Below, piece by piece: positions 1-12,690 of a stretch of DNA of 64,000 nt. The notes beneath the pieces are model-generated. The model was not told the DNA's origin. It saw only the letters and a list, made by a program, of their open reading frames with translations, and made no database searches. A program made the translations under genes and the position numbers. The stretch lies in assembly GCA_003993805.1 (NCBI GenBank), contig RSEF01000002.1:67555153-67619152 (forward strand), in the 5' to 3' direction. The stretch comes from Himantopus leucocephalus (taxonomy: Eukaryota > Chordata > Aves > Charadriiformes > Recurvirostridae). The first letter of the stretch is position 1; each line of letters begins with the position of its first letter.

Positions 1-3000
1 CAATTCAGCCTCAACATTTCAGATCTGATACCTACTTTCATTTAAAAAAAAGAAAAAAAAAAAAGAAAAAAAGGTGTAGGTGGCCGTCAAGAATTTTCCA
101 TTCTGATATGGTGAAGAGTACTACAAAGGAGCAGCGTGACCTTCTTTTAACCCTTCAAGAAAGTCATTCTTTTCTTTCCAAATTGGAGGCTTTCCACCAG
201 CAGTAGTAACCTGGGCTGAGTATGTTTGTGTTAGACCACGCTGGAGTAGAACAGAAATATTATGATAGCAGAAGTGCAGTGGTGTGTTCCTTGGCACAAG
301 TACCCAGCGATTTATTTGAAGAGCTTAAGGCAGAGTCAGATGCCTGGTTTGTATTCCAGGAGACTGTGCCCACAACGTGTATATGGGGGTGACATAAGTC
401 ACAGTTCTGTCAGGTTGCTTGCAGTGGTGTTGTGAGATACAGCGTGATAGCATGAGAGCTGGTGAGGCGCTTTAAGCACAGTGGAAGTACTGTTCTCCCT
501 GTGCTGATGCCTTACAGTATCTCCTCCACGCAGAACTTTGTAACGGAGCTTGTATCACCAGCTGGAAAACTAAGCCTTTTTCTTTCTTTCTCTCTCCAGA
601 GGGTCCCCTGCATGCAGCTCGGTCAGAGCCTTATGCCATCCTCATTACATCCCCCTTTAATTTCATACCCAGCCACCCTCGTGCACAGTGCTGTTCTTGA
701 CAAGGCAAACTAAACTTGGCTCTCTGTATAGTGAAAGTCAGTTCCCTTTGTTCGCCTGGAGAAACTGAGCAATGTCCGTGCTCTCCCGCTCCTGCTGGCA
801 CGTAGAGAAACGGAAATTGCGGTCAGCTATCAAACTCCTTTCTGCCAAATGGCAGTTCAGTGCAGCACCGTGAGTTTGCCAGGCAACTTGTACATGCCTC
901 GGTGGGAAAGGAGAAGGCAAAATTTGAACTTGTTAAATTTCCAAGACTCTTTGGGAACCCATTGAATAAGCTGTAATAACTCCAGTAAATCTAAATTATT
1001 GTTTGATCTAATTATTCTGATAAACAATGGAGGATGCAGGATCCAATGGCAACAAAAGAAATGGATGCGTCCCAAAAAGATGAAGTGAAACATGGATAAA
1101 ATAATGTAGTCATAAAACTACATAACATAACCCTGCTATATTTAGAATTATTTCAGCAGCTAGCCAAAGACAAAATGTGCTCTTGATTGACTGAATCCTT
1201 AGCTTAAAAATGAGAGGGACTTTACAGAAAAGGTTTTGTTGCAGGGGGGATAGGAAGGATAGGTGGTTTTTTTTCCTAATGGTGTTTTAGGTAACTGGCA
1301 TTTTGACTACTCATTGGGAAGCAGTTTATGAAAATAGCTGAACCAGAGATTAGAGAGTTCACATACTTCAGTCAAACTCCACTGAATCTTCATCCTGACA
1401 GCTTCACTAGAGAACTGAACAACTGTCACTTCTATAAAAAGATAAAGCCATTTTCTTTCTGAGTTCAACAGGATCTGTTGGTAGTATCTGTGATTATTCT
1501 GCTCCATTTTAAAAACAAATATGCATCAACCCACTTTCCAATATCACCTTCTTGCAAAGAGGGTTTCTTCCATGCAAAGCAGCTGTTTTCAAACAGTGAC
1601 TTCAAGTCAGCCTGGAGATTTTGTGGTGTGTCCAGGTGATTTTTAAGAACATGTGTTTGTTTGTAAGGGAGTAGCGTAGTCCTCAGTGGAGTTACTCCAG
1701 TAGTTTATAACATATGTGTTGTATGAGGTAGGATTATACATATGCAACTCTGGCTGCGATGTGCTGTGCTGCAGAGTGATGAGTGTCGGAAGGGTGGAGG
1801 ATTACAGACTCTGTGTTCTTCCCTTTTGTTTTATGCCCTTTTTACATTATAAGACTTTTTATCCCTGTTCCATTTCACTTCACTTCACTAGTCTAACAAG
1901 CAGCCAGAGAAGATTGGAGCCAGGCTGGTTCAGAAGGCCAGATTGGACATACAGAGAAAAACAGTGCAGGACCGATAAGGGCAAAGGAAAATCAGCTCTT
2001 CTGAGCTGGTGAAAAACAAATATTGTGTCCTTCTACACCTAAATGCTGGGACAAAAGCTTCCCAGGAGATATTAAATTATAATTCCAGGATTTTGTTGTT
2101 GTAAGCTGGAAAATTTTTATATAAATCTTCTTCCTATTCTGCTAAGACAGATAGTTTACTGCATCTTTACGAAATTCATACCTACCATGCCAGGCACGTT
2201 TATGACCCAAATGAAACTGGTTGGTATGTAATATTATCTTATACTATAAGAATAGCAGAAAATTAATACGGTACAGGGCACTGATATTATCCTATCAGCA
2301 CAGTAGAAGAGTCAGTGAGGGCTGACTTTCTGAAACAAGAGGAACACAAAGTAAATATCATTCTTTGGAAACAGTGCAGCAACAGGGTCTGTGATGTAAA
2401 GTGAACAGTGCATCAAAGGCATAGATCAAAGTTTTTATTTGCAATAAAATAATGCTCATATAACTGTGGGAGATGAGTAACTTAAACCTGTCGGACTTTT
2501 TTTTTTTTTTTTTTAATTATATACTCTTTGCTTTTGCACTCCAGAAATCCCAGGGATTTTCAGGAATGTGAGACTCTACAATATGACATTGAAATATGGT
2601 ATGTGAATTGTTCAGCTGTGATATCTGCATATAACCTGGCATGATTAAAAGAAATCACAGTTATGTGTGGCAAACATGGCTTCATCTGTCTTTTACCATG
2701 CCATCACATCTGAAGAGAACCAAAATTTGTAAAGTACTCATCAGCACGCCTAAAGGAGTCACAGAGTTGGCTGAGCACGTAAGGACAGTCATCGGTATTC
2801 TTTTAGGAAAATGTTACTTTAACTACTGTGTCATCATTCACAATGGTTAAAACTGACCTCCTGTGCAGTGAGAGTTATCTGTTAGTTACATCCCATTTAT
2901 ATATTCCAACATGTTTTGAATTAGCAAGTGTGTACTTGCCCTTTCCCTCTGGTAAGAACACACTGGACATTTAGGCAATCATGTAACCCACAGTATTACA

Positions 3001-3647
3001 AATTTTCTCATGTCCTTCTTTAGGACTGAGGCACAGTGACAGAAATTTTACCATAGGTAGATAAAAGTGTTCTATTTAGGAACAGTTATGGAATAGACCT
3101 GGAGGTAGTAAACAAATATGTGGCAGGCAGATGATGCCTCATGTTCACTAAAAAAAGAATTTATTTTAAATTATTTTGAACATCAAAAGCCAGGTGTTCA
3201 GACAGTACTCATGAGAAATCAAGTTAGATAATGATTCAGTAGGGTACATCTTAACCCCAGTAGTAACAGAGATACTCTGGAGACTAACATACAATTTTCA
3301 GCCCCTATACAATGATAATCATCAGCAAAATTAGGCAAACAAGAACAATATGAGGCAAATTTTTTTTGCCTCCATTTGCTAAAAAGCAGTAGGAACCTAG
3401 GAAGCTAAACTCAGTTTAATAGCTACCACTGAACTGTGGGGCTTTATTAAATGTTTTTCTGTCTTATTTCTTTCTGCTCAGTTGATCACTTAGACTAGAT
3501 ATAGCTGGTAATAGAGTTTAGCCAGTTCCTGCAAAGCAAATCTGATAATCTGCATGTCAGCTTGTCAGTTTTGGTCAGATGTGTCCACCTAACATGATGG
3601 GAACCTTCCATACTTTTTTCTACCCAGGTATAATTTAGAACCAGAAA
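1..3647. other. Unique AT-rich non-coding sequence
   Basis: I recognise no gene, RNA gene or transposon here. It holds an A-rich tract at about 44-72 and an 18-base T run at 2497-2514. Open frames on both strands are short, overlap each other and lack splice-flanked or family-like character. An AT-rich stretch at about 920-1040 has homeodomain-like TAAT cores and a SOX-like ACAATGG, but that is only suggestive. Confidence 0.6.
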
Positions 3648-3722
3648 GGTATCATAGACTCATCTCTGAGCATAGGCAAAGACTGATTTTTTATGAGTTC
3701 ATCCAGTACAATCCCACCTGAC
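3648..3722 (-). mobile_element. CR1 LINE 3' tail fragment (short, decayed)
   Basis: Read on the plus strand, the stretch opens with ATCATAGACTCAT and continues to a segment close to 'GATCATCCAGTCCAACCC'. This is the order seen at the reverse complement of avian CR1 3' ends: octamer-like tail first, then the conserved 3' untranslated segment. It is only about 75 bases long and clearly diverged. CR1 copies are usually 5'-truncated, so a tail-only fragment is expected. No target-site duplication is evident by eye. Confidence 0.45.
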
Positions 3723-4170
3723 AATCTAGAAACTTAATCAATAGAGTTACACATTGGTAATTACTCATTAGAAAGACTCCATCTGCATTGAGATTTGCAC
3801 ATATCAATTTATCATTTCATTTTCATGCGTGCCAAGAGAAATACATTTACCTTTCTGAAGCACCATTTTCACAGACAAGGTTAATACTAATTTAATTCAC
3901 TTTAACAGCAATCTAAATTAAATGTCTCCAAGAAAATGAAGAATCAGAGAGGCTTGTGATGAAATCCAATCAGATTCCTGCTGTTTCAGCAGCACAGCTT
4001 TATCAAATGATAGGTAGGTAGTAATATTCCTTTCTTCTGTCCATACTGTTAGTCTGGGGAGAGTGTCACTTTTCTTAGTTGGGTTAAAATTATCGGAGCA
4101 ACCAGCAAAAGTTTGAACTACAAGTCTTGATCCAGTACCCAGGATCTACACCAACCCAGTCGGGAAGGGA
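3723..4170. other. Unique non-coding sequence
   Basis: No gene or repeat is recognised between the CR1 tail and the GATA/TATC block. Confidence 0.5.
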
Positions 4171-4576
4171 TAGGCATATATAGATATAGACACAGATCTG
4201 TATAGATATAGATTATCTATCTGTCTAGATCTATCTAGACATCTATTTATAGATAGACATCTACAGATATCTGTCTAGGTAGATATTTGTAGATCTAGAT
4301 GGATATCTATATAGATCTAGATCAATCTATATATTATCAATATCTTGATACCCTTCGTTATCTAGATAGATAGGTATAGATATATATATAGAGCTAGCTA
4401 GCTAGATATCTGTGTATCTATCTACTAGCAGATAGGGTATCTGGATATCTGTACCAGTATCTACCAATATCTAGATATAGTATAGCTATAGATATCCAGA
4501 TATCTTGATATTTATAACTATAGCTAAGTCTATCTGTATTTATGTCGGTATCTGGATGTCTATATGTATCTGTCTT
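4171..4576. repeat. Degenerate GATA/TATC (AGATCTAGAT-rich) low-complexity block
   Basis: About 400 bases are built almost only from ATAGAT, ATCTAT, AGATATCT and CTAGAT units, with very few other words. GATA and TATC forms alternate on the same strand instead of forming one clean tetranucleotide array, so the block is full of short self-complementary words (AGATCT, GATATC, CTAGCTAG). It is best explained as an old, interrupted tetranucleotide microsatellite that has expanded and decayed. Strand-slippage hairpins may have contributed. Confidence 0.85.
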
Positions 4577-6140
4577 GCAGATCTCCCCATCATGGAGGAG
4601 CAGGTGCTGTCAGAAATCTCTCTAGGTATCAGTGTTTTGTAGGCGCATGGCAGGGAACACATCTCCCAGTTCACTCTGAATCTGGAGGCAGGGTTTTGTT
4701 CATTTGGGCAGGAGAAGGATCAGGATGGCCATCAACTGCTTCACCTGGAAAAGGAAATAATTCATGATGACAAAAGGCTTAAATATGCTATTTTCTGATC
4801 CCTTGCTCTTGGGATGACATCAGTGACTGTACTGCCTTTCCACAGGGAAGGTAAGCCAGGTGAAAGCCATGTCCCTTTCTTTGGAAGTCCAGCTTGGGAA
4901 CAGGAGTCTCTGATGGCAACTGGGACTGCCAATGAATGTGATATAAGCTAACCAAGAAGTCAATCAGCCTTAGAAAGCTAACAAGGCAAGTAGAATCAAT
5001 CATGTTGCAGCACTGTTTTAAGCATGGTGAGTTTAATGAAAAGGGCACAAAGCTGAAGGTAAAAGTGAAGATCAGGAGTCCACGCTCTATCTCAAAGATT
5101 ATCTAAGCGCCTGACAGCACTTTTCATGGTAGTCTCTCTTTCTCTCACTCTCTCTTTCCCCCTCAGTAACCTGTCTCAATAGTTAACATGAACCCTATGG
5201 GACTGATACACTTTTTGCTGGGTTCTTATGACAGCTGATAACTGTAATATGCCAGTCTAATAATTATGTGAAATCCTCTTCAGGGACTGTTAAATACCAT
5301 CTCAGGGTTGTGCAGCATCAGGTTATTAAAACTGAACAAACAAACCCTACTGACTCAGTCAGACTACAGAAAGTAGATGTTTTTCTATTCTTCACGCATG
5401 CACATAACACCATCATCAACACTAACTGAAGATGTGCATGCAGATGTGACTGCTTGCTGTATGTCTCTGTTAAGTTATTTATAATTCTGGAAAATGGGAA
5501 TCCTTGCAACTTTCACTGACAGAACATACTTTTCATTCTCCTTAAACCAAAAGCGTCAAAGCAGTGAATTATTTATTTAGTATGGTTTTGTCAAAGAAAT
5601 GGTGGGCTTCAGTACCCTGAAGGGACAGACTTTCAGTGTAAAAACAGAATAACGTTTAAAGAATTATTGGTGCAAAACAACCCTAAAGCATATCTAAAAT
5701 ATTATACACAGCTGGCTTAGCAAATGTATACACAGATATGATTTATAATGAGTTCTGTGGTTTAAAGCACATTTTCCAGACAGGCGCTGTCTCCGTCCTC
5801 CCTCCCTCTGCTAATTTTCTTGATTGTCCTCTTCTTTTCTCTGTGTAGAAAAACATCTGATCAATCTTAACACTGGCTTTGTAGTTGAAACCCTCAGGCT
5901 TCAAATAGCAGCTTCCCTGTCTGTTCTGAGTATAGTTTCATCTTGTGACTATAGTGCTGCAGTGCTTCTTTCTTACTGCTCTTGTCCTCCAGTGTTGCGA
6001 AGCATAATGGTAAAAACATCGGATGCTTGTGATGGGAATGCAAACGGCCCTTTGAGCCTGCTCTCTTCCAAGTCTGAATGGCTCTGGTCCATAAATAGCG
6101 TATGTAAAATAGATACTACTTTTTCTTGAATGTTGCTCTG
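4577..6140. other. Unique non-coding sequence
   Basis: No gene is recognised. A pyrimidine-rich TCTCTCTTTC tract lies near 5130-5165. Small open frames in several registers have no recognisable family features. Confidence 0.5.
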
Positions 6141-6440
6141 TCGTAAGAAACGTCTGTCAGGCTGCGTCGAGGGCAGGCTGCCCCGCAGGAGGAGTGGGGC
6201 AGGAGACGAGGGCGAGCGAGTCTGGCAGGGCTTCAGGGCTGGGCACAGCCCCACCGTACCCCAGCGCGGTGACCACAGGCAGCTGCACACCAGCCAGCGC
6301 CTGGGAGGCTGGGGAAGGTCCTCGTGGCCCTGGCAGTGCCTTGCAGGGGGGCCACAACGGGCCACATGTAATGCGCGGTGCACTCGGAAAGCCTGTAGGG
6401 TAGAGGGCCCAAACCCTCAGTGACAGGTAGCGGTCCTGCA
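6141..6440. other. CpG-rich, GC-rich patch in AT-rich surroundings
   Basis: By eye I count about 18 CpG dinucleotides in roughly 300 bases, whereas the neighbouring kilobases are AT-rich and nearly lack CpG. Overlapping open frames on both strands here are a side effect of few AT-rich stop codons and show no family-like protein. It could be a small orphan CpG island, for example an alternative or non-coding-RNA promoter, or a GC-rich repeat relic. No TATA box or obvious first exon is visible. Confidence 0.45.
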
Positions 6441-8237
6441 ATTGCACACCCTCCAAGAAATATTGCCTGACTATCAGATCACATGCTGTGTACTGTGGTT
6501 ATAACTTTTTACAATATCCCCTGCTTGATGCCTTCCCTTGAAATGTAACGCCATTCAATAGACCTGGTAAAGGGAGAAATCCCTAAACAGTTTTATTACA
6601 GTCTTATAGTCCATCCTTCCTAGTTTTTAACTTTTATGTCACTGGGCTCCCTCCAAACCCCAGCTAGCTGCACCGTGTTCATGTTCCTTCCCCACAATCT
6701 GGGTGACTTGGCTTTCCTTTCCAGTCCTTACTCTCAAGTTTATTAGGTCTCCTTTCTTTGAAAACTGCTGTGGTTTGGCCTTGCTTAGCTACCAGAAATA
6801 GCATTGCCTGACTTGATGTCCTTAAGTGGAGCTGACTGGCTTGTTACCAAGATAGAGTCTATTACCTTCCATGACTTGCATGGTGTGGGAAGTCAGAGAC
6901 ACTTTTAATTTTGAACTAGTCATAATGATGAGTCAGTTATTACTGCTTGGAGCAAAGTTGGCTTTGCAAGATCATTCTTAAGGAGAAAAATTAAATTGTT
7001 TATTCTGTGAATGCATTTGCACCCATCCCATATTCAATTCAGCTAAATATTTATTTTCATAGCTGTATTATTGAATGACTGTGTTATTTTGAGTTACCCT
7101 TTTGTACATCAAAATGCAGCTTTTGGAAAGAGATTGAAGAATAAACAGTCTGAGATAAGTATTAATTGGATATTTTTAAGTGAAAATGAACAAAAGCCTT
7201 GGAAGGCTTTTTTGTGGGGCCCAGATGTAATTTCTAATTTTTCACATGAAACACTGTGTATGTGGGAGTTTTATGCTAAGAATATTTACAACATTAGATG
7301 ACATTAAATATGTTAAGTAACTATGTGTGATCCATGTGGTGTTACTTATAAAATTCTTATCTCTTTGGTAATCTTTTTCATTGACCTGACAAAAATATTT
7401 TTCAACAAAGTAAAGCAACCAAAATTGTGCTAAAGAATTTTTCTATCCCTCTGCAGACGTGGTACATGACAATTTTTAGTGAAAGGGAATGAGTATACGT
7501 GCAGGGCAAAGGCTGGGCAGTCTGAGAAACAAGAGGAGTACAACAGCATCCATCCCCGCCTATGTAAGCAGGGTAGCACGCTCATCCTCTAAGGATAACT
7601 GGAAACGAGCTCTATCCATTTGTTTAATGAAGCCTCAAGAATGAAGAAATTTAAATGCAACTAATTAATTTAAAACCCCTATAATTAAAAGTATGATAAC
7701 AGTGATCTAATTTGGGAGGGCAGTAATCAATACGTAAGGAGATCAGCTAAAGTGCAGCCAAAGATACCATCAAAACCTACTGAAGATAGGAAAACCCTCG
7801 GGAATATCTCCAACAGAGTTTGGATAATGACTCGTGGTGTTGAAATCAGTGATGCTGTTTTGTTTGTCTGTAACTCAGGAAAGATTAGCATGTGGTTATC
7901 AACAAATTAGTCTTTTAATAATAAATGATGCTTTGGAATAATAAATTCTGGGCTTCACCACTGTGTTCTTTTCCTGTGGGGTACAGAGGAAGAAGGGAGG
8001 AAAAACCATCCTGTAACCGATATGGGCTATTGAAAAGTTACCCTAGAAGCTATACTTCTCCCCCAAAACTTACACAGTTAAAGCTGAATATATATGATGG
8101 ATTGAGGTTAAGTGAATGTGGTATAAATATTTATACTACACATCCACATTATACATTTTTTATATAGTACATGGGCAAAATGTCCTGATAGAGAACATTT
8201 TGCTATAAGGTACCATGAAAGACTAAGAAGTGCAGCC
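6441..8237. other. Unique AT-rich non-coding sequence
   Basis: No gene or repeat is recognised. A perfect AP-1-type word, TGAGTCA, occurs at 6929-6935 within a smooth AT-rich stretch, which is unremarkable alone. The block ends at an assembly gap. Confidence 0.5.
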
Positions 8238-8337
8238 NNNNNNNNNNNNNNNNNNNNNNNNNNNNNNNNNNNNNNNNNNNNNNNNNNNNNNNNNNNNNNN
8301 NNNNNNNNNNNNNNNNNNNNNNNNNNNNNNNNNNNNN
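8238..8337. other. Assembly gap (100 N)
   Basis: Exactly 100 N. All four long N runs in the window have this length, so it is a placeholder for a gap of unknown size, not a measured distance. Confidence 0.98.
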
Positions 8338-11300
8338 TTGTTTTTCATTTTTACTGGACACTGATTGGGCTTAGGCTAAAGCAGTCTCCTTGTGATCTCC
8401 AGTCAAGAAGTGAGAGTGACACTGCTACTTCATAGGCACATTTTTTATAGGTTTTGTACTGCTGCTAGGTAACATGCAGCTTTTCGAGGCTGTCAGCTCT
8501 GTTGATATACACCTCACAGCATCCAGAGCTGTGAGACTGCAGCAGAAGCCACAGCAGAGAGATGTCTTGAGAATTTCAGCAGTAGGAAGGGTGTGTCTGC
8601 TTACAGGATAATATAGGCTGCACCATGAGCAGACAGTGATATGCATTCAGAAGTCCTGAGGCAGATCCCCTCTGATGATGAGGTGCACTTAGAAATCTGA
8701 GATTTTCAACAGCAATAAATAAGGATCTTTCTCAGCTGCAAAATACCAGAAAGTCACACAATTGGAAACAAATGCAATGGAGTAGCGAAACAGCAGACAT
8801 GAAGAACTTGTTCTTTCCAGTCAGCTATGCTGGGAAATTCTGAATCAGACTTCAAGCAAGGAGGGGAAGAGGTCCATCCTTCAAGCTAGGAGTCACAGCG
8901 TAACCTTTGTGCTCCCTCTTCTCCATCCTTGTTCACGTCATTGGCTCTCAAGTTGATGTGAGTGAAGAGATCAGTAAGGAAGGTTGAAGTTCATGTACCA
9001 GATTATGGACTTCAGTAGCTGAGGATCCAACCCCTGATGCTTCCAATACCCCTACCATGGCAAAAAAGTGGCTAAAAAGCTGCAATCCCTTCAACTGCTG
9101 CAGCTTTTGTGTTAGAGTTTGCCTGTGAAAAATCGATGGCATGTACTCTTCCACTCCTTGCTACTTGCATGGCTGTGGGCATGTTTGGGGTGCTGCTGCC
9201 AGGACATGATGCTGAGACTGAACGCGTTTCCAGTGCAAGAGGCTGAAGTCCATGCAACAGTGCAACAGGAGAGGACACGGCACATGACTGGCCTAGAGGA
9301 GTGCTTGGAACCCAGCACTTAAGGCTTTCTGCATCATTTGCCTGTGTATGCAACCGTTTTCTGTAATTCCCCCACTGCCTCCCCTGTTCGAAAGCACTGG
9401 CTCTCGTATAGGTTTTGGCTGAGCTTCTCCACTACCTATTGCATCTACCTCTTCCTCCCCTGTGATGAATAACAAAGGGGTTAGTACATCCCTGCATGCT
9501 ACTCTGGCTCTAGTGCAGGACACTGAGGTTCCACTTAACCAAAGTGGCTGAGGATACATCTGCACACCCAAACCTTGCACTCTTGCTTGTTGCCAGCTCG
9601 CCTGTAGGCTGAGGGCTCCCCAGCATCTCTCTGGCCCCATCCAGGGCTGTGAGTTTGTGCCATATGGAGAGGAATCCTGTACTCCAGCCACCATCTCGAG
9701 CAGGTTCCTGGCTGTGGAGCACGCAGGGGCAAGGGGCAGGCAGCCAGAGGCAGCCGCTGGGCAGGGATGCTGCGGAAGGAGTCAGGAGTGGCTGGGATGT
9801 GACTCCGACTCATCTGTAGCACCTGAGCTCAGTGGGAGTCAGCAGCAGTGGGTGGTCACATACTGGCTAATTTTTCCTTGGGAACAATAAATTAGCATGG
9901 AATGACGCTGACCCTTCAGTTTGTGGCTGACAAAATAAACGATAAAGAAATTGAAGGAGTACATCAGAGGAGGAACAGGAATGGAAGGTACATTTCAACT
10001 AGTGTTTACTAAGAAAATTAAGGGAATAAAACCCCAAGGGTACCATAGATGTTGGTTCCTCATAGCTGAAAAGCAACAATCTTTTTTTTTTAAGCCAGAA
10101 GACAGGTGATGGGAGCTGAGCGAGAAAGGGCCATGTCTCCTTTGTGCCTCCGTGCATGACTGCAGAGGGCCACTCTAGCTGGTGGCAGGGGATGGTCCCT
10201 TTCCTTTGCATGAGAGGGCCTGCCTGGCCGTGGGCAGGAGCAAAACTCTTCCGTACAGTTTCTGATATTTCCTTCACACAGAGCCCCTTTCTGATTAGAG
10301 TCTGTAGTTACTATTTTTCTGATTAAAATATGCTCTTGGGAATACAGGCTATTTGTGCTGTGCTCTTAATAACCTTTTTACTGCATGGGGGGAGTGAAAT
10401 GTCAAGACTGATAAATACCATGAAGTGAACCCCCAAAAGACAGGCTTGGATACCGCATCATCATTTTTGCCAGCCAGGGTAGTTTGGCCAAGCTGTTAGA
10501 GTATCGATTCCCATAACTTCACTATAATCTGTGTAAGTATGTGTGCGTGAATGTTTGTCCAATGTTAGATCTATTTNGTTCCTTCCCTAAAATTAGATGC
10601 ATTTGTAAGAACTCGAAATTGTAAGGATTTTTCCATATTGCTTAGATTTTTATCTTACTGCCACTGAAAGGACAATATTTTCTCAATAATTGACCAGTTT
10701 TTCTCAGCACTTTGATTTTCAAATGAATGTGGAAGGTAGATTTCGTCTAGTAACAGAGAGAAGTATTTTATTAAATGTTATCATTTAGCCTTTTTACTGA
10801 TTTTTAGTGGGAAAATGGAGAAGGTAAGACATATGGAAAGCAGAGGAAAAATTGATGGGTGGAGGAAAAACAATGAACTGGGAAAGAAAAACAAATAGCA
10901 CGACTTAATTGGACTTAAAATAGAAAAAAGACAACTTCTTGTAGAAATATGGGGGGCTGTATATACAAAGTGAGAAACCTGGTTGGAATGATGAGTTCGT
11001 ATCATGCTGCCAATTGCATTTTAACTGTGAGGCTGTAACGCACCTGAGGTTTATTTTGGTTTTGTTTTCTTTGCCTAGCAATGAAATTAAGTGGTTCCGA
11101 TCACTTGTTGGAACTGTTTTCCCTTTGTCTCATTTACTTAGCATATAAAAATAATTTTCAGCAAGAGCCACAGCTTTGGGAAACTTGCATTATGTACCCA
11201 TCTCCCAGGTATGAATAAAACACTGAGAACAAGCTTTATGGAGATTAGGCATCATTTTTTAATGCAACAGTCCGGTTTGAAAGTCTTCAGGAATAGCTAC

Positions 11301-11369
11301 AGACTGTTAAGTCAGATCAGAGAGTATGGTCTGTAAAATAAGAGTAAAAGCATTGAGAACGTGGTCTTT
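8338..11369. other. Non-coding sequence, GC-richer at about 8.9-9.9 kb
   Basis: The centre of this block, about 9,100-9,870, is richer in GC and carries several mutually overlapping open frames of 68 to 133 codons on both strands. None has a recognisable domain, none is flanked by a convincing splice pair, and their overlap in several frames points to composition, not coding. It may contain an unrecognised old repeat. A single ambiguous N is at 10577, with no duplication around it. Confidence 0.5.
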
Positions 11370-12690
11370 TAGGAAGGGTGCCGGACTTCTTCAAAGGGAA
11401 GTCTGGTCTCAGTAGCCTGCTCAAGCTCTTGGAGAGTGTCAGTGAACATGCCAATAAGCACACGGATAAAGGATTTCCTTGGAGACATAACGTGGTATTT
11501 CCAAAAGTTGTTGTTAAGGTTCCATACCAGAGGTTATTGTGGAAACTAAGTTGCCATGGGTTTGGAGGAAGGAGTCATTTGCGGAGTGAAACCTGGTAAA
11601 AGAACAGAAAGCAAACAGCCATCCTTAAAGGTGACTTTTCTGGATGGATAAGAGAAGTTTGTTCCCTCAGGATCAGTGCTAAAACCAGTTTTATTCAGCA
11701 CCTTCATCATTGATGTGGTGGTGGGAGTTCGCAGTGCGATCTCTGAGGCTGCAGCGGGCACTAAGCTCTCTCAGACAGCCAAAAGGCATGCTAGTGGCAA
11801 AGAACTTCAGAAAGACCTTGGAAAACTAAGTGTGAGGGTAAAAGGTGGCAAAAGAGTACCAGATAAATATGGATGAATGTGTATGGAAATAAAATAATTT
11901 AAATGGGCCTACTGCATGGTGTTAAACATAGAGATGGCAGTTATGGCTCAGGAAAAAGACCTTATTTGTCACTGAAATCATCAGTTCAGCAAGCCGCAGC
12001 AGCCAAAAAATGTTGGGCGTTGTCAGGAAGGAAGGAGGAGGGAATTACATAAAAGCTCGATGGGCTCACATCTTGAATGTAGTATGTACTTCTGATCTCC
12101 ACATCTGAAGAAGGATATTGTGCAGCTGGTGTGGAGGAGGGCAACAAAATGTTCAGGGGATTCGAGCAGCTACTTTACCAGGAGACACTAAAAAGTTTGG
12201 GACTGTTCAGCTTGAAGAGACAGCTGGGTTAGGGGAGATGTGATCAAGGTTTATGAAATTGTAAAAGCCAGTGGATAAGGCAAATACGGAATGGCTCTTT
12301 GTCACACAGCACAGCACAGCACCTGGACTTGTGAGCATTTGAAGCTAGTAGGAGGTTGTTTTAAAACAGATGAAAGGGTGTCTCTACACAGAGGGTCATG
12401 AGCTTTGGCAACCTGTAGCCATTTGAAGCTGTGGAGGCAGAGAGTACCACTAGGTTCAGCAAAGAATTAGAGGAATTAATGGGTGGCAGATCTGTGCTAA
12501 GATCTGAAGTGAAGTAGTCATGAATGTGTCCTGGAACATCCTTAAAACAGTCTTTCTGGGTGCTCTGAGAGTGTGAGAAGAACTGACCACAAAAAGTGGC
12601 CAAGCTCAAATGTTTTCCTTCAATTGCACTGTCCTTTTGACAGTGTTGGACATCATTAGGTTTACCCAGCAGCTGTTTTTATGTTCTTAG
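11370..12690 (+). mobile_element. Ancient CR1 LINE relic, 5'-truncated, 3' end present
   Basis: This is a decayed CR1 non-LTR retrotransposon on the plus strand, starting inside the RT domain and running to the 3' end. At 11670-11714 the frame reads GSVLKPVLFSTFIID, the conserved CR1 RT block just before the catalytic motif (family form GS-LGPVLFNIFIND). The catalytic 'FADDTKL' block aligns to AAAGTKL near 11748-11768, so both aspartates are lost. Further on, 12160-12250 matches the 'LFSLEKRRLRGD' region in a broken frame. The tail at about 12650-12690 resembles the old amniote CR1 3' end ('GGTCTGACCCAG...TTCTTATG'). Frameshifts and stops throughout show that it is dead. The divergence suggests a much older insertion than the copy near 39 kb. 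Confidence 0.8.

Noticed and set aside
5973..6456. Several overlapping long frames on both strands
   Set aside because: They coincide with the CpG-rich patch, where stop codons are rare by composition. The peptides are Pro/Gly/Arg-rich without domains.
10577..10577. Single N checked for a flanking duplication like those at 13738 and 39424
   Set aside because: The flanks share no extended repeat, so it looks like a simple ambiguous base. The same holds for the N at 17024.
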